From contig JANFAH010000003.1 in assembly GCA_024663395.1 (NCBI GenBank), forward strand, positions 2,852,001-2,916,000: a stretch of 64,000 nucleotides of DNA, written 5' to 3'. The DNA comes from Pisolithus tinctorius. Taxonomy: Eukaryota > Basidiomycota > Agaricomycetes > Boletales > Pisolithaceae. The notes beneath the pieces are model-generated. The model was given only the letters and a program-made list of their open reading frames with translations. It did no database searches and was not told the origin of the DNA. The translations under genes were made by a program, and so were the position numbers. This document shows, piece by piece, positions 22,622-34,419 of this stretch (the stretch's first letter is position 1; each line of letters opens with the position of its first letter).

Positions 22622-24093
22622 TTACAACCCTTTAACTATGGCCATGACATCTTCTGCAACCCCCCACGAAGTCTGGTACCCCGCCGCCCTATGATGGTGC
22701 ATGTTTAGATAACACTTATCCAAGGTTCGGTACTTACCCGAACCCATATGCATGCACGACCCGCATCCTTCCTTCCTCCAATGAAGTCGAGTTCCAGGGG
22801 ACGAGATTGTGATTTTCTCCTCGAAGTGGAAATTGGACGATCTCAGCCTCCAGCCGTGGTCCACCCTCACGCGCAGGGCGCAGGCCAACATTATGGGCCA
22901 GTATCTTGGTCTGTTCACTATTTCTTAGACTGGGTGCCAGTTCCGAACAACGATCAAAAATAGCCTGTGCAATGTTCATGTCAAGGGAGGTATCCCAATC
23001 TCCCACTTCGAATGTGCCCCCGAGGAGTGCCGTATCCGCAAGCGATCTTCCAGGGCGGGGTATGATGTAGGTGTCCGGTACTGCACCGTCGTCTGTCGAG
23101 GTTAGTATGCATCGACCCTCCCTTGGGATGTCGGATCAAATACCAGGTTTCAACGCCAGAAACTCTTGCAACTGCGAAGACTGTACAAGAACTGTTTGTC
23201 CACGTATTGGGAACAGTTTGGCGTCCTCGACACCAACGATTGATCTGGAACCTATACGGATCCTCGTACATTGTGAAGAACAGTAGAACGTCCCCGACGT
23301 ACCAAGAGAGGATGCATTCACCAGTATACCATTAGCCCCAACCAGGGGCCTCAGCTCTTCCAGAGTTCTCACGTGTTGGCGAACGAACTCAACATTACGT
23401 GCCCTGAGCTCCGAGCTGAGCCATGGTATATACTCCTGCGGATTGATAGAAACAGTGCAGAAAGCCACTCCAGCAACATATGGTTCCGGTATTTCCTCCC
23501 GAGCAAGAATTCGGAACTGGCGCAGCAACAACGATCGAATGCGCTTGCATCAATTCAACGTCAACACTCACTTCGCGTACTAGATCATGCCACCACAACT
23601 CGGACGCACTTCCGGCACTTTTCGAGTAAATCTTGGAAGGAAGTTTCTACATACGAAGTCGTAAAGGGTTTATCCAACCTGGAACACTAAGTGCATTCAC
23701 CTTCACAAGGCCAGTAGGAATCATGTTCCAGAACTTGTCACTTTTGCCACCCTAAGTCTAACAAGCCACGGATAACTATGCCTCTGCTTACAAGGTAACC
23801 TGCTCCCGTCGGCGCACACGTGGATCAGTACCCCCCATGGGCATGGGGGACCAATTTGCGCCCTGTGCCAAGAATTGGCGTATTGAGTGTAGTGAAGTGA
23901 TTACATCTAAATGGCATACCGCAAATGGACTGGCCCATGCCTGGGACTCCATATCCTCAGGCATATCTCGAGCTACAATAGTCACCCTGAACAAAGCATC
24001 AGGAGCTGCGGACGCAAGGTAGGCGATCGTGAGACCAATAACGCCGGCGCCGAGTACTACTAGCTGTTTCGGAGACTGATCTCGGGCTGCCAT
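22622..24093 (-). CDS. D-amino-acid oxidase (FAD-dependent)
   Basis: Flavoenzyme oxidising D-amino acids to 2-oxo acids, ammonia and hydrogen peroxide, usually in peroxisomes. The N-terminus MAARDQSPKQLVVLGAGVIG is the FAD-binding GxGxxG strand, followed by SQAWASPFA-GANWSPM, the dinucleotide contact region. Later come KFWNMIPTGL, FCTVSINPQEYIPWL, GILVNASSLGSRSIVGVED, LFPIRGQTVLVQ, DTYIIPRPG, GRMRVVHAYGFG and AGYQTSWGVAEDVMAIVKGL. The Arg of YIIPRPG and the HAYGFGPAGYQ-type end are active-site features of the family. About six introns. The C-terminus ends KGL, not a canonical SKL-type peroxisome signal, so location is uncertain; D-aspartate oxidase is the alternative. The stop is 117 bases before the start of the coiled-coil gene. 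Confidence 0.87.
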
Positions 24094-24512
24094 AGTGAAA
24101 GCGCCTGGTTTGGGGTCGAAATGCTACCTATGGCGTCAAACGTGGTCGAGAGTCAGGAGCGCAAGATACGTAAGTGCAAGCGCTTGGAACTGATAAAGGC
24201 TTATGAATCATTGATTCGACGACTTGCCCGAGACTAGGCGAGAACAGGTGATAACGATTAACCCGGCAGCTATGTATATACTACAAGAGCAGAAGTAGAC
24301 GAAAACAGGCCACCAGGACCTTCCAAGGGCATACACGGGTATAGATAAGGAACACAGCCTCAGTTATACAACGTTGGTCACTTGTACACCGTCGTGCTCT
24401 ATACATACCTCAACCCCACAATGTGAGTTTGGTAAGCTGCATAACATGACCATCGGGACGTGCGACGAAGAGGGCTCCAAGACGCGTGGCTAGTCGATAG
24501 ACGCAATATCAG

Positions 24513-25325
24513 CTAGCGGATCAACGCAGCTCGGACTACGGTATACTGACCTCCAGCAATACCATCACTGTCACAGGGCGTCGCGATCAGTCCCGCGCTC
24601 TCCAAGGCTGTCGTTACCTGACCGTATGTCCCGCGGAATAAACCTCCCGTGCTGCTCTCTTTATTTATCTGCGACTTATTCCCTTGCACATTTCCCGCAC
24701 AACAGCCGGCGCCAGTAGCCGGAGTTTCCATTCCTGCAGCTAAAACAGCAGAAGCCAAAGTCTTCTGCAAGTGTACGAGCCTCTTCCTCGGATGCATTTG
24801 TGGTCCAGCCACATGTGCGCGAAAGCATATGTGAAGCCCAGCCACCCGCAAATCCGACTCGGGAGGAGATCGCATCTGTGGCAGGGCCGGAAGTGGTTTT
24901 GGTGGAACAACAATCCATGAAGAACGGATGTTGCTGTTGTCAACACCATTTTGCGACGGGGAAGAATTAAATGCTAGAGGATCAGAAACTGTGCGACACG
25001 GCTTCCGTCTCAGCAGTGAGGACGCAGAGCGCAACGAGAATGATCGAGAGAAAAGTCGACGCGGCGCCGGTTTATCAGTAGCTCCCTGCAGAGGTAACGA
25101 CGGCGAAGAAGTGGAGAGAAGAACGCGAGTTAAAGAGGATGTAGAAGATGATGGAGAATAGGATTCAAGACGTGTAAGAGTCAGGTCAGCAAGGGAAGAA
25201 AGGGAGGGTGAGGGGTATTCATGATGAGCTGACTCAAGGGTACTGGATGAACAAAAAAACGAAGGATCACGGAACTCAGTTGCATAAGGAATGCCAGATG
25301 AGTTGACCCGGATTTCCTGAAACAT
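24513..25325 (-). CDS. Hypothetical Ser-rich protein
   Basis: Open frame of 270 codons with no recognised family. It starts MFQEIRVNSSG, is very rich in Ser, Leu and Pro through its first half (SLSSLADLTLTRLESYSPSS, then SRSFSLRSASSLLRRK), has a polyproline-like stretch VVPPKPLPALPQ, and ends with a small-residue region containing TGAGCCAG and a final VVRAALIR. No signal peptide or membrane segment. A long, compositionally coherent frame in a region where random frames average 60-100 codons supports coding. Introns may exist near 24840-24680, where several donor and acceptor pairs occur, so the C-terminal half is uncertain. A role cannot be suggested. Confidence 0.45.
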   Translation of the reverse strand: MFQEIRVNSSGIPYATEFRDPSFFCSSSTLESAHHEYPSPSLSSLADLTLTRLESYSPSSSTSSLTRVLLSTSSPSLPLQGATDKPAPRRLFSRSFSLRSASSLLRRKPCRTVSDPLAFNSSPSQNGVDNSNIRSSWIVVPPKPLPALPQMRSPPESDLRVAGLHICFRAHVAGPQMHPRKRLVHLQKTLASAVLAAGMETPATGAGCCAGNVQGNKSQINKESSTGGLFRGTYGQVTTALESAGLIATPCDSDGIAGGQYTVVRAALIR

Positions 25326-26550
25326 TGAAGCGAAGAATGCGGGGTCACTGCTCTGCAGCAGGGCTGTCCGATACTAACCGAGGAGCTTGGTTACGATCCA
25401 ACCAGACTTGCAGCTTCGAGTTTGTCCACGCACGATGGCCGTGCTGTGAACACGTTGTGATGACACATGCTTGAGGTATCCGCATAACTAATGCCTATAT
25501 GAGCTGGCTGGTGGTTACACGCCGAGAACGATGGAGCGCGCGGAGATATAGAACGGTTTCGAGTGTTAATGTGGAACGCCACTTATCTGAGAAGGTAAAT
25601 GAACTCGCAAGTCCGAGGCACCCTGTCAAAGTTGGGAACAAAGATCATAAAGCAAACACTTGATTGAGGTATTTCCGGGGCGAAAGGCATAGGTGGACGT
25701 CGGCGATTATGAGGAGCACGTGGAACGACTATCCGTACGAGTCCTCGCAAGCGCTAACTTGCACTGCGTTGTGAGCGTCGAGTAAAGTGGTGTCCAACAC
25801 AACGGATGGACGACGATAATGACGTTCACAACGTGTCCAAGTGGATCAGCAGTGAATTGGCCGCTACTTTGCTCCCACGGCCACGTCACGTTTACCTGTC
25901 CGTGGGGCGTAACGATGGAGCTTTGTCGGCACTTTTGGACAAGGAAGAACTTCGCATTAGCAAAACAAACCGGCTCGGCTGAGTTTAAGTTATCTATGGG
26001 CAGTATACATAGAATCTCTATCAGAGTTTGCTAGCTCCCTTCTCGCCACTCTAGCCCTTATGGCGTCAGAGAAGGAGGGACCCGGCCTGCACGGCGTCCG
26101 ATACTGCCTAACAAAGTACTCCTTAATCTATGGCGAATGAGGGCTGTGAGGGGTAAGTGCATTTTTCCTTGCCACAGGAAGGTCACTTAAGTTAGGAAAC
26201 CGAGCAGGCACATCCATCGATAAGATGACCAGAGAGTTTGCCTCGAGCGAGCATAATATTCTGTATACAAGCGTACTTGCTCTTGCATGAACTCGCGGGG
26301 GCACCCGATCGGACAGTAGACGAGCTCCACTTTTCTCTGCACAATAGCCCAGAGATCAAAAGGTTGGATCAGCCTATGACGTCGTCGTCAACCACTGACC
26401 TTCCTAATTTGGAATCCATACCCAAGAAACACAATGGTTTCATCCAAAATATATAGAGTCCCCTCGAGTGCTCAGAGTCGATAAACGTCGACTGCGTGAC
26501 TTCCTTAAGCTGCGTACTTTGGAAGGCGACCGCCCGTTGCCATCCTCGCG
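25326..26550. other. Sparse region between the Ser-rich gene and the DUF89 gene
   Basis: No conserved gene was recognised in these 1.2 kb. A 58-codon frame on the plus strand beginning at 25806 (MDDDNDVHNVSKWISSELAA) ends with TGA in about 25980. It has no known relative and could be a small gene or a chance frame. The rest has only short frames without family motifs. The right end is the promoter of the DUF89 gene. Confidence 0.4.
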
Positions 26551-26557
26551 TATAAAA
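26551..26557 (+). promoter_or_regulatory. TATA box of the DUF89/ARMT1 gene
   Basis: TATAAAA lies 57 bases upstream of the ATG at 26608 and is followed by a pyrimidine-rich stretch (CTCCTCACACTTCGTCTCC), the usual fungal core-promoter arrangement. Confidence 0.6.
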
Positions 26558-26607
26558 AGGTTCGCCTCCTCACACTTCGTCTCCTCATCTCCCGTTCCCT
26601 CTGAACC

Positions 26608-28606
26608 ATGCAGCCCGACTACTTCCCTCCGACGCCTTGTGCCTCAGACTCTGAGCAGGACAAACACAAAATGTCCTCCATCTCTGCCAAAAGTGAGCCC
26701 AATGGCGCTGAGCCGACGGCAGTTACTACTAAAGGATCTCGTCTTTCGCCTGGAGCTCCTCCGCGCGTTACCCTTCATCTTGGTCACTTGCCGAGCAAGA
26801 CGAACATGAGCGTGCCCTACCCACGTTCTCCCTCCAGGGTTCGTATTCCTCTTCCTCATTCTGAGACCGACTGGTTCCTCATGCAGTTTACCTTGCGCAG
26901 GTTGACCCTAATAACCCACCGTGGCCAGCCTTCCGCGGCTACCACCGATACTCATTCGCTCATGCAACCATGGGTGTACGGCTGCCCACCATTCTTGGAA
27001 AAGCAATTGATGATGCTTCTCGCACTCTGAACGAGCAATCCTCCGAAGATCTTATAATCGATCTCGCCAACTGCCTTGAAAGAATGGACCAGCTCATGGT
27101 TGACCTTAGTGGGAATGCTAAACTGCGACCTATAATTGATGATGCTGAAGCAGATGTATCCCTCTGGAACAAAGAAATCGCAAAGTACTTCCAAGGTGGG
27201 TCTGACGACACAACCCCATTCGTTGATGGCACACCAGTTCTTTCCAAACACAGGCAAAGACTTCATGAATGCTCCCTGGTTATTCGCAGAGGCATACAAG
27301 TACCGTCGTTTGCACGAGTGTTTCAGCGTTAGCAAATACTGGAAAGATTACGATGTCTTCTATCGACAGAAGGTGCGTCAGTATCTTGTCAAACACTACT
27401 CTGTTTACATGGTTCGCAGTGCGATACCTTCTCGAGATCGGCAGAAGCCGTCTTTGAGCTTTCAATGCGGTTCGCTGAGCCCTTCTCACATGCAGCGAAC
27501 CTTTCCGACGCTGAGAAACTGGATGCTGACCGTCTCATGTTCCTGGAGCTGACGCAAGGTAACGGCATTAGTTGTCATTTTGCTCTTGCGTTCTCATTTG
27601 CTTTGCTATAGTTTGCCTTTGGGGTAATTCCACCGACCTCTCCCTCCTAATCAACATGTCCGAGGAGCAAATCAAATCTTTGCAGTCGACTGGGGGTGAC
27701 CACCTGGCCGCTACAGAGAAGAATATTCTTGGTAACCACCTTAATCGGCTTTGGGAAACGGTGAAGTCGATCCGAGAGAAGACAGGTGGACGCGTAGATT
27801 TCGTCCTCGACAACGCAGGATTTGAGCTGTACTGTGATTGCGTTTATGGTGACTATGGGTGCTCCAATACCGTTCGATTGCCCTAAAGTACCCTGATTAG
27901 CCGATTTCCTCATTCAGAGTGGGCTTGCTAAACAAATCCACTTCCATGGCAAACGGTACCCATGGTTTGTCTCCGACGTGACTAGGAAAGACTGGGAGTG
28001 GTTGTTGAACATTATGGTTTACGGCCATCTTTTCCCAAAAGCTACTGAGGTCGAAAGAGAATCACTGAGAAGACTTGGAGAGCGTTGGAAGGTGAGTGTT
28101 CACCTCCTCAGTTATTTGTTCTGAGCTGACCGTCAATCTTCCAGCAATATGAGAGAGACGGCAAGTGGGTGTATGAGCAACATCCATTCTGGTGCACCGG
28201 GTACACATTCTGGGACCTGCACAGCGAAGCGCCAGACTTGTTTCTGCATCTTTCACGTTCGGACCTGGTTTTCTTCAAGGGCGACCTGAACCATCGCAAG
28301 TTGACCTACGATTGTCATGCACCAGCCAGCACTCCGTTTGATGTCGCCATTGGTCCAATGGCCAGTGCGGCGGGTGCCCCTCGTATTTGCAGCCTGCGCA
28401 CGATCAAGAGTGATGTCGTCGTAGGCCTCGGCGACGATGGTGACCTCATCGCGAAGAAGCTAGATGATGATGAGCCCGGCTGGAAGATAAGCGGGAAATA
28501 CGTACGTATCCATTCATGTCGTGCTTAGATCCGAGAGCTAAGGCAGACGTAGGCCGTTGTTTTACTTTCCGACGGTCGCCCGGGAGAGAAGGTTCGCTTC
28601 GCATAG
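26608..28606 (+). CDS. DUF89/ARMT1-type metal-dependent damage-control phosphatase
   Basis: Member of the DUF89 family (yeast Ymr027w, human ARMT1), cobalt- or manganese-dependent phosphatases that remove harmful phosphorylated metabolites. Seven exons give, in order: an N-terminal extension from 26608, MSVPYPRSPSR joined across intron 26839-26900 to VDPNNPPWPAFRGYHRYSFA, MGVRLPTILGKAIDDASRTL, KDFMNAPWLFAEAYKYRRLH, SKYWKDYDVFYRQK, VDFVLDNAGFELYCD-VYADFL, PWFVSDVTRKDWEW, LVFFKGDLNHRKLTYD and a final VVLLSDGRPGEKVRFA (TAG 28604-28606). The metal-binding DNAGFE motif and the phosphate-binding KGDLNHRKL are intact. The extension before MSVPYP is unusual for the family; the true start may be the Met of MSVPYP. 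Convergent with the RING gene. Confidence 0.88.
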
Positions 28607-28955
28607 TCCGGCAATACCATATCAATCACCCTGTGTTTGTACCATTACTATTTCCCGTTGCTATCAGTGACATGGAAATTTCATCTTATGACCTTGGCAT
28701 GGAGAGCGTTGTCAATCTTGAGATGTTCGCGCGGCTCGCAGCAGGCCCGGGTCGCGAGACAGAATACAATTAGTGGGGGAAATGTTACACGAAAACACAA
28801 TGACTGGGAAGAAGAAACGCCTCTCAGGTCTGCTCCGAGGGCATAAACCGAAAATGTAATGACACTACTGATACCTCAAAGCTAATGCGTGAGAGAATGT
28901 TCGTGGTGGTCGAGATTCCTCTATCATTCGAAACACGGGGCATCGAGATAGCACG

Positions 28956-30592
28956 TCAACGCCTGCCATCCGACCAGTGTCCCGGAAAATATGGTGTGCT
29001 GCGTGAATTGTCGGGCGTACTGCTGCCGCCAGACATTGAAGAATAGCTATTCCCACCGCCGCTTCCGCTACTGCCGCTTGAATTGCCACCTGTCCCACCG
29101 AATAGCGACTGAAAGAAGTTCCCAGTACCACCACCGCCACGCCTAGAATTGTCCAGAGACGGCGAACGTGGGGGTTGGTTCGGCGGAGATCCACGGGAAC
29201 TTTGACCAGGGTTCCCTCCTGGTTGGGGCACGAGTTGATACCTAGAACGTATGACTATAAGAAGGGGAGCTGCGGAACAGAAAACCAACTTGACGCAAAC
29301 CTGCAAACTGGACAAGTTCCGCTTGACTTCAGCCACGGTAAGATACAATCTTGATGGAACGGATGGTCACACGGAAGGGTGACTACGATCAATTCTCCAT
29401 CGTCTTCAGGATGTAAGTTGAACTGTTCCTTGCAAACCGCGCAGTCCTTTTGAAGTAAAGGGGCTAGCTGGACGTTAATATGATAACATCGAAGGCATGG
29501 ACATGTCGCGTACAGCCTTCTGTCAGAAGGTCTCTGGGCAACTTCATTATTATCTCCTCGGTCGCAGGGACGGGTCTCCCAGCGCTGGAGTTTTCCATGA
29601 TCTGGGTCATGATCTGATCAAGTGCTGCGAGAAGTCATCAGTAAACGCCCTCGGAATATATAGACAGAATGCGAACCTTCCTGAGTGAAGACATAGTCCC
29701 CCAAACGACCATCTCGACCTCCGAAGAACTCCATAAAGGGATCACTGTCATGGCCAGTCGGGTCACGACCAATTAAACTCAACAAGTACTGGGCCATAAG
29801 ACGTCCATTGATGTCATTGCCTTGCTCGCGACGAAGAAACCTGGACTACGGTGAGCAGCATCACAAAGAGAGGCCCGGAAAACTGACTCCGACATCGTGG
29901 GTACGTTGTCCCCCTGCCCCCGATTAGGCGAGCGCCCGAGAGTGTTTGGGCCTCCAATGATGAACGCTCCACCGGGTCTAGAATGTACTTCCAGTCGGAA
30001 TGCGCCACTGCCCTGTTATGAATGAGTACTGAATAAGAATGGTGTGCGGACAATAGGTACCATTCCTCTATCGGGGCTGCGTGATGGAGACGGTGGGGAA
30101 GTCGAGTGTCTAAGTGGATCATGTGGTGGACCGAAGACATTTCGCATACCACCTAGCAAAAGACAACCAGATGTCAGAAGGCGGACATGGGCTGAGGGTG
30201 CAGACGAACGGAAGAAGTTATCCACGGGGTCGGGGATGGGATGATCATGGAAATCATGAAGATGGCGTTGGAAATCGCGGGGGTCATCTGACGGGTTCTC
30301 CAGCTGATGATTGATCGTATTTAGAATTGTGAGCGGGGAAGAGAAGCTAGATTGCGGGCACAGTGCGCACCTTCTCCACAAAGGAGCCCCGACAGGAGGA
30401 GCATATGGGATCTGGAATCTAATACAAGTATGAGACGTCTTTCCGGGTGGACTGAGAGTCTGAAGCCTCAAACTACGGACCATCAACGGTCTCATCTCAG
30501 CGTGGCACTAGTGGGCTGTCAGAAGAAGAGGGCTTGTCAGGAACTAGTGTACTGACTTCATGACAAAACCACAGAGGTTCTCTGAAGGACAT
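28956..30592 (-). CDS. RING-H2 E3 ubiquitin ligase with N-terminal zinc ribbon (RNF115/RNF126-like)
   Basis: The start at 30592 gives [12 protein letters not shown] joined across a 49-base intron to CHAEMRPLM, then [15 protein letters not shown]: a CxxC...CxxC zinc ribbon as in BCA2/RNF126 proteins. A middle region with [20 protein letters not shown] follows, then the RING-H2 domain [33 protein letters not shown] and SSGTCPVCR, with all eight zinc ligands in C-C-C-H-H-C-C-C order. The tail is Gly/Ser-rich low-complexity sequence ([11 protein letters not shown]) ending PGHWSDGRR at TGA 28958-28956. About six introns. The family conjugates ubiquitin in the cytosol and handles mislocalised membrane proteins; the substrate here is unknown. 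Confidence 0.85.
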
Positions 30593-30996
30593 CTTGAGGA
30601 GTGTTGGTGGGAGAGTGTCCAAGGGTTGGAGTGCCTCTCACTGGCTTTGAATGTGACGGTCACTGCTTGGCTTCCACTGATGACGCTGTGGGCATTGCCT
30701 TTCTCAGCAACCATACTGCTTGTGCTGCTAGGCACTGCAAGGCAAGTCTCTGATTTCGATGTGATTCCATTTTATGCGAGGGTCACTCTTCCAGGACATG
30801 CTTTTATTGTTACTTCATGTCTGCAAGACCTCTAGAGTACTCAGGGTCATACACCAACGGTGCTCACCACCGGTCACTTGTTGGAATGAAATGAAATGCA
30901 CCGAAACCATGTATAGATTATTCGTTACACGACATCTTCCTTAGCACCCTTTGCCACGTTAACGAGACGGACATGTTGAACATTAGTAGGTTCAAT

Positions 30997-31248
30997 CTAA
31001 GTCGAGGGCGACTTTGCAGTACCACGCGGTGTCGGTGGTAGGGTCTTTTCCAGGTAATCTGAGACGAATAAACCCGCTACGCCCAGCGTGCAGACACCCA
31101 TTGATATGTAAAGTCTTGTCCTGGCAGGCAGCACTGGAGGGACATGTCGATGAGATCGGATGCGCGCAAGTTTCAAGGCCTCACCCTTGTATGACCCCCA
31201 CAATGAGCGATTGCGTGCGCGGTCTTTTGTAGGAGAATGTGGTTGCAT
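30997..31248 (-). CDS. Small single-pass membrane protein, function unknown
   Basis: 83-codon frame, MQPHSPTKDRARNRSLWG, basic first half (LARIRSHRHVPPVLPART), then one hydrophobic segment LYISMGVCTLGVAGLFVSDY and a short polar tail EKTLPPTPRG. The positive-inside basic stretch before the single hydrophobic helix suggests a membrane protein with its N-terminus in the cytosol or matrix. It is divergent from RIB5 with 85 bases between the starts, which suggests a shared promoter. No family name can be given. A chance frame is unlikely because of the clear membrane topology. Confidence 0.55.
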   Translation of the reverse strand: MQPHSPTKDRARNRSLWGSYKGEALKLARIRSHRHVPPVLPARTRLYISMGVCTLGVAGLFVSDYLEKTLPPTPRGTAKSPST

Positions 31249-31333
31249 GGTTGAAACAGTGACGCCCTACTATGAGACCAGGTGTGATGACTGGGACAAA
31301 CTCACTTTATATTGGTGTCACGGGTTGTTCACG

Positions 31334-32200
31334 ATGTTCACTGGTCTGGTACGTTCACAACCTCGGCCAAGGATGACACGACAACGTTCACAGTAATCTA
31401 GATCGAGCACTTGGGAAGGGTGTCGTTCATCGAACGCGACGAGGGAGGGTGTGCCCTCACAATATCTGATTCAGCGAACATCCTGGGTGATTGCCATGTC
31501 GGCGATTCCATTGCGGTGAACGGTGCATGCTTGACGGTCACTGAATTCGACACCGCACAAGACGGAGGGTACTTCAAAGTGTGGCTTGCAAATGAAACAC
31601 TGGACAGAACAGATCTGGGTATGTAGTATGTACATGCTGATCCACCTCATTCTGACACTCAGTGCAGGTGACCGTAGAGTTGGAGACCATGTGAACCTCG
31701 AGCGGGCAATGGCAGCTCATGTCAGATTTGGAGGCCATTTCGTTCAAGTATGGATGCATGCTCGGTACTGGATGGTCGTCGTTTACTATTGTCTACAGGG
31801 ACACGTTGATACCACGGCAACGATCGTTAAGAAACAGCCGGATGGCGAATCACTGCGGGTGTGGTTCCAACTCCCAGAATCCACGCCGGAGGGACGTTCA
31901 TTGATGGCCTACCTGGTTCCAAAGGGATATGTGGCCATCGACGGCACGTCGTTGACCTTGACAGGGGTTGACGATGCCGAAAGCACATTTGGAGTGATGC
32001 TCATCAAGCACACGCAGGAGAAGATCAGTCTTGCAAAAAAACCTGTGGGTGCCAAGGTGAATATCGAAGTCGACATGGTGGGCAAATACGTAGAGAAGAG
32101 CGTTGCGGCTGCCTTGGCTGGCGGGGGAAGCAACGCCGTGCGTGGATTGGTGGAGAAGATCGTGGAGGAAGTGTTGACCCGACGCCAGCAGAAGTGTTAG
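31334..32200 (+). CDS. RIB5: Riboflavin synthase alpha chain
   Basis: Dismutates two 6,7-dimethyl-8-ribityllumazine molecules into riboflavin. The first coding exon is only five codons, MFTGL (31334-31348), followed by intron 31349-31401. The joined product reads MFTGLIEHLGRVSFIERDEG. The N-terminal barrel has SIAVNGACLTVTEFD and ERAMAAHVRFGGHFVQGHVD. The second barrel has GYVAIDGTSLTLTGVDDA and IKHTQEKISLAKKPVGAKVN, and NIEVDMVGKYVEK closes the fold. Both copies of the internal repeat are complete. Two further introns (GTATGT...GTGCAG and GTATGG...CTACAG) are needed. Ends at TAG 32198-32200. It is divergent from the small membrane protein. Confidence 0.94.
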
Positions 32201-32270
32201 TTGTACGTAGTATGTAGATTGTTTGGGTGACAACGTCAACAATACACAAAACCTGCTGTCATTCAATGCA

Positions 32271-34155
32271 ATGGACGTCCCCGTCAAGAGAAAAGTGAGT
32301 CTGTCCTCTTCGCAGACTCTCCCATTCGCGTTTCGACTGCCAGCGTGCAGGTGCAGGTCACTGCGAGACTCGATCACAATGCCTATCCTCGCGTCCGGCC
32401 CCTCTCCAGGCCAGGCTCGCCCACCAAACAGCTGTCTCCTCCCTTCCTTCCAAAGGCCAAGGTCAACGGTGGCAGGGATACCCTTCGCAAACTGTCCAGC
32501 TCCAGCTCGCTCAACGTCGCCAAGTCGAATGATGTGTCTTTCAGGCCTGGCTCGCCTTTCAAGTCTCTGCGTCCCTCCCCGAACGGATCAACACCACCTG
32601 TCACTCATCTAAAGCATCCCAACTCTCCACGGCCCGGTATTAAATCTGCCCCAGTTCAGATAGCGAGCCAAGGAACTCCCGAGTCTCGTCAACGCTCCCT
32701 CACCTCCGCGTCGCCTAACCTCGGCATGCCACACCTCGACGACAGGCCACGGAGCGGCAGTGTTGGCTTGCCCTCCCCGAAACTCCCCCCCTCTGGACAA
32801 GCTTCGCCCGTGTCCGACCGTATTATGTTGGACAATCTCCAACTAACACCGACATTACCTCCAACTAAGATAAAGTCCAAGGTGTCCAACCTTGCCAAAC
32901 TTACTAACTCCAATGATGCTTCTTCGTCCTCGTCCTCGCCGCCATGGGTTACAACACGACCAGTCACCAGGACCCGAGCACCTTCACTAACATCCAGCAT
33001 ATCATTACATACCCCGAGCTCCTCACCCCCAACAAATCCGATGTTTTATCCTATCACCACCGCTGCTCCAGCAGCCAATCCCCACCGCTACAACGTATCA
33101 CGTCCTGTACAGTCACCCATTCGCAATCAGCAGGTTTATTGTCCTGCCCAGGATACGCCTCCAAAGAAATTACCGTCATTTCCTAAAGTAGATCCTGCTT
33201 CCATTCCTCTGCCCCCACATTCTCCCCCAATATCCGCCCTGTCGCTTTCCTCTAAGTCCTCGGTCTCCCACATATCCGAAACCAATGTTCCTCTCGCGGG
33301 AAATACGAACTCCATAACTGTCGGGTCGCACGGACGTGCACGCAGCGTCGACTGGAGGGGTGCAGCGGGTTCCTCTGCAACTCAGCCTAACGCTGTGTTC
33401 CCTGGCACCCCAATCGGTGCTCGCAAACATGAAAGTGATGTAGAGTCAGCTGACGAGTCTGAGCGGCACTTACGAGCTGAAGCGAAGACGAAGCGCAAGG
33501 TCTGTAATGTTTTGAGGGCGTTGCACGCTATCCATCGATCTTGTTGCTTACCGTTGCCTGGCAGATAGCAGATCTGGAAATTACCAATCGGTCACTTCTT
33601 GCGATCAACGCTTCCCTCGAAACAACAAAGAATCGTCAAGCAAAGGAAATAAGGGACCTTCGACGTAAGCTGAGAGAATCAAGGCTGATTCTGCCTCCAC
33701 GTGCATTCGATGCCCTCAATTCATCGTTTCCTAATGACGGTGATGATGAAATGGACGGCGACGATGCTGATAGTGAAGATATTGATATTGAAGGTGTAGA
33801 GGATGAAGGCTTCCAAAGAGTAAGGTGCCTCATTGATGGTTTAATCCAATCTGGCAGGCGCGCACTCGAGAGCAAGCCAGAAGAGTTTAGAAACAACTCC
33901 GCAAAAGTCCTTAACGCAGACGAAGTTCGCTCGTGGCGGGATTCGGAGAGGTTCATTGCATCTGCAACAACACGAACAGACGACATCCATGACGAGGACG
34001 GAGGTGACCAGACTACGCGGAGTCGGTTGTCACTAGCGACTGTCACAGTACCAGGCAGTGACTGTGAATCTTCTCTCGAAAGCGTCGAGGGTTGTTCCCT
34101 ACACCCTACGAGTACAATTTCCCCGTTGCCCCCCATCACGATTACGCCTTCATGA
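32271..34155 (+). CDS. Disordered Pro/Ser-rich protein with a short coiled coil, function unknown
   Basis: Exon 1 is MDVPVKRK, followed by a short intron (GTGAGT...GTGCAG) and a long exon full of Ser, Pro and Thr with many SP sites (SRPGSPTKQLSPPFLPK, SFRPGSPFKSLRPSP). A second intron (GTCTGT...CTGGCAG) joins TKRK to IADLEITNRSLLAINASLE and then KNRQAKEIRDLRRKLRESR, a basic coiled coil. An acidic stretch (DGDDADSEDIDIEGVEDEG) and a Ser/Thr-rich end follow; TGA at 34153-34155. The segment DLEITNRSLLAIN looks like the conserved core of an uncharacterised fungal family; this is recollection of a pattern, not a search. Function unknown. Confidence 0.75.
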
Positions 34156-34419
34156 CATATACATATCTCATAGACCATAAGCATATGTTAGATTTTACTG
34201 TATACCCGTAGCCACCTGACTTCACCTCGCAACCTCAATGTCGTCTAATGGAAGAACTAGCATGCTCCGTACGTTCAGGGGTAAACTTCATGACACTCCG
34301 TACTAGCAATGTCCTCAGAAAACTATTCAGGTTTGTTATTCTACGGTATCCGGTATAACTTTGGGTCGATGCGATGTGAAAGAGATATCTCGTTCGCCAC
34401 AAAAATTGGTTCTTAAATA

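Noticed and set aside
30560..30835. 91-codon plus-strand frame with hydrophobic stretches opposite the start of the RING gene
   Set aside because: No family and no promoter; its hydrophobic runs come from antisense of the region upstream of the RING start.
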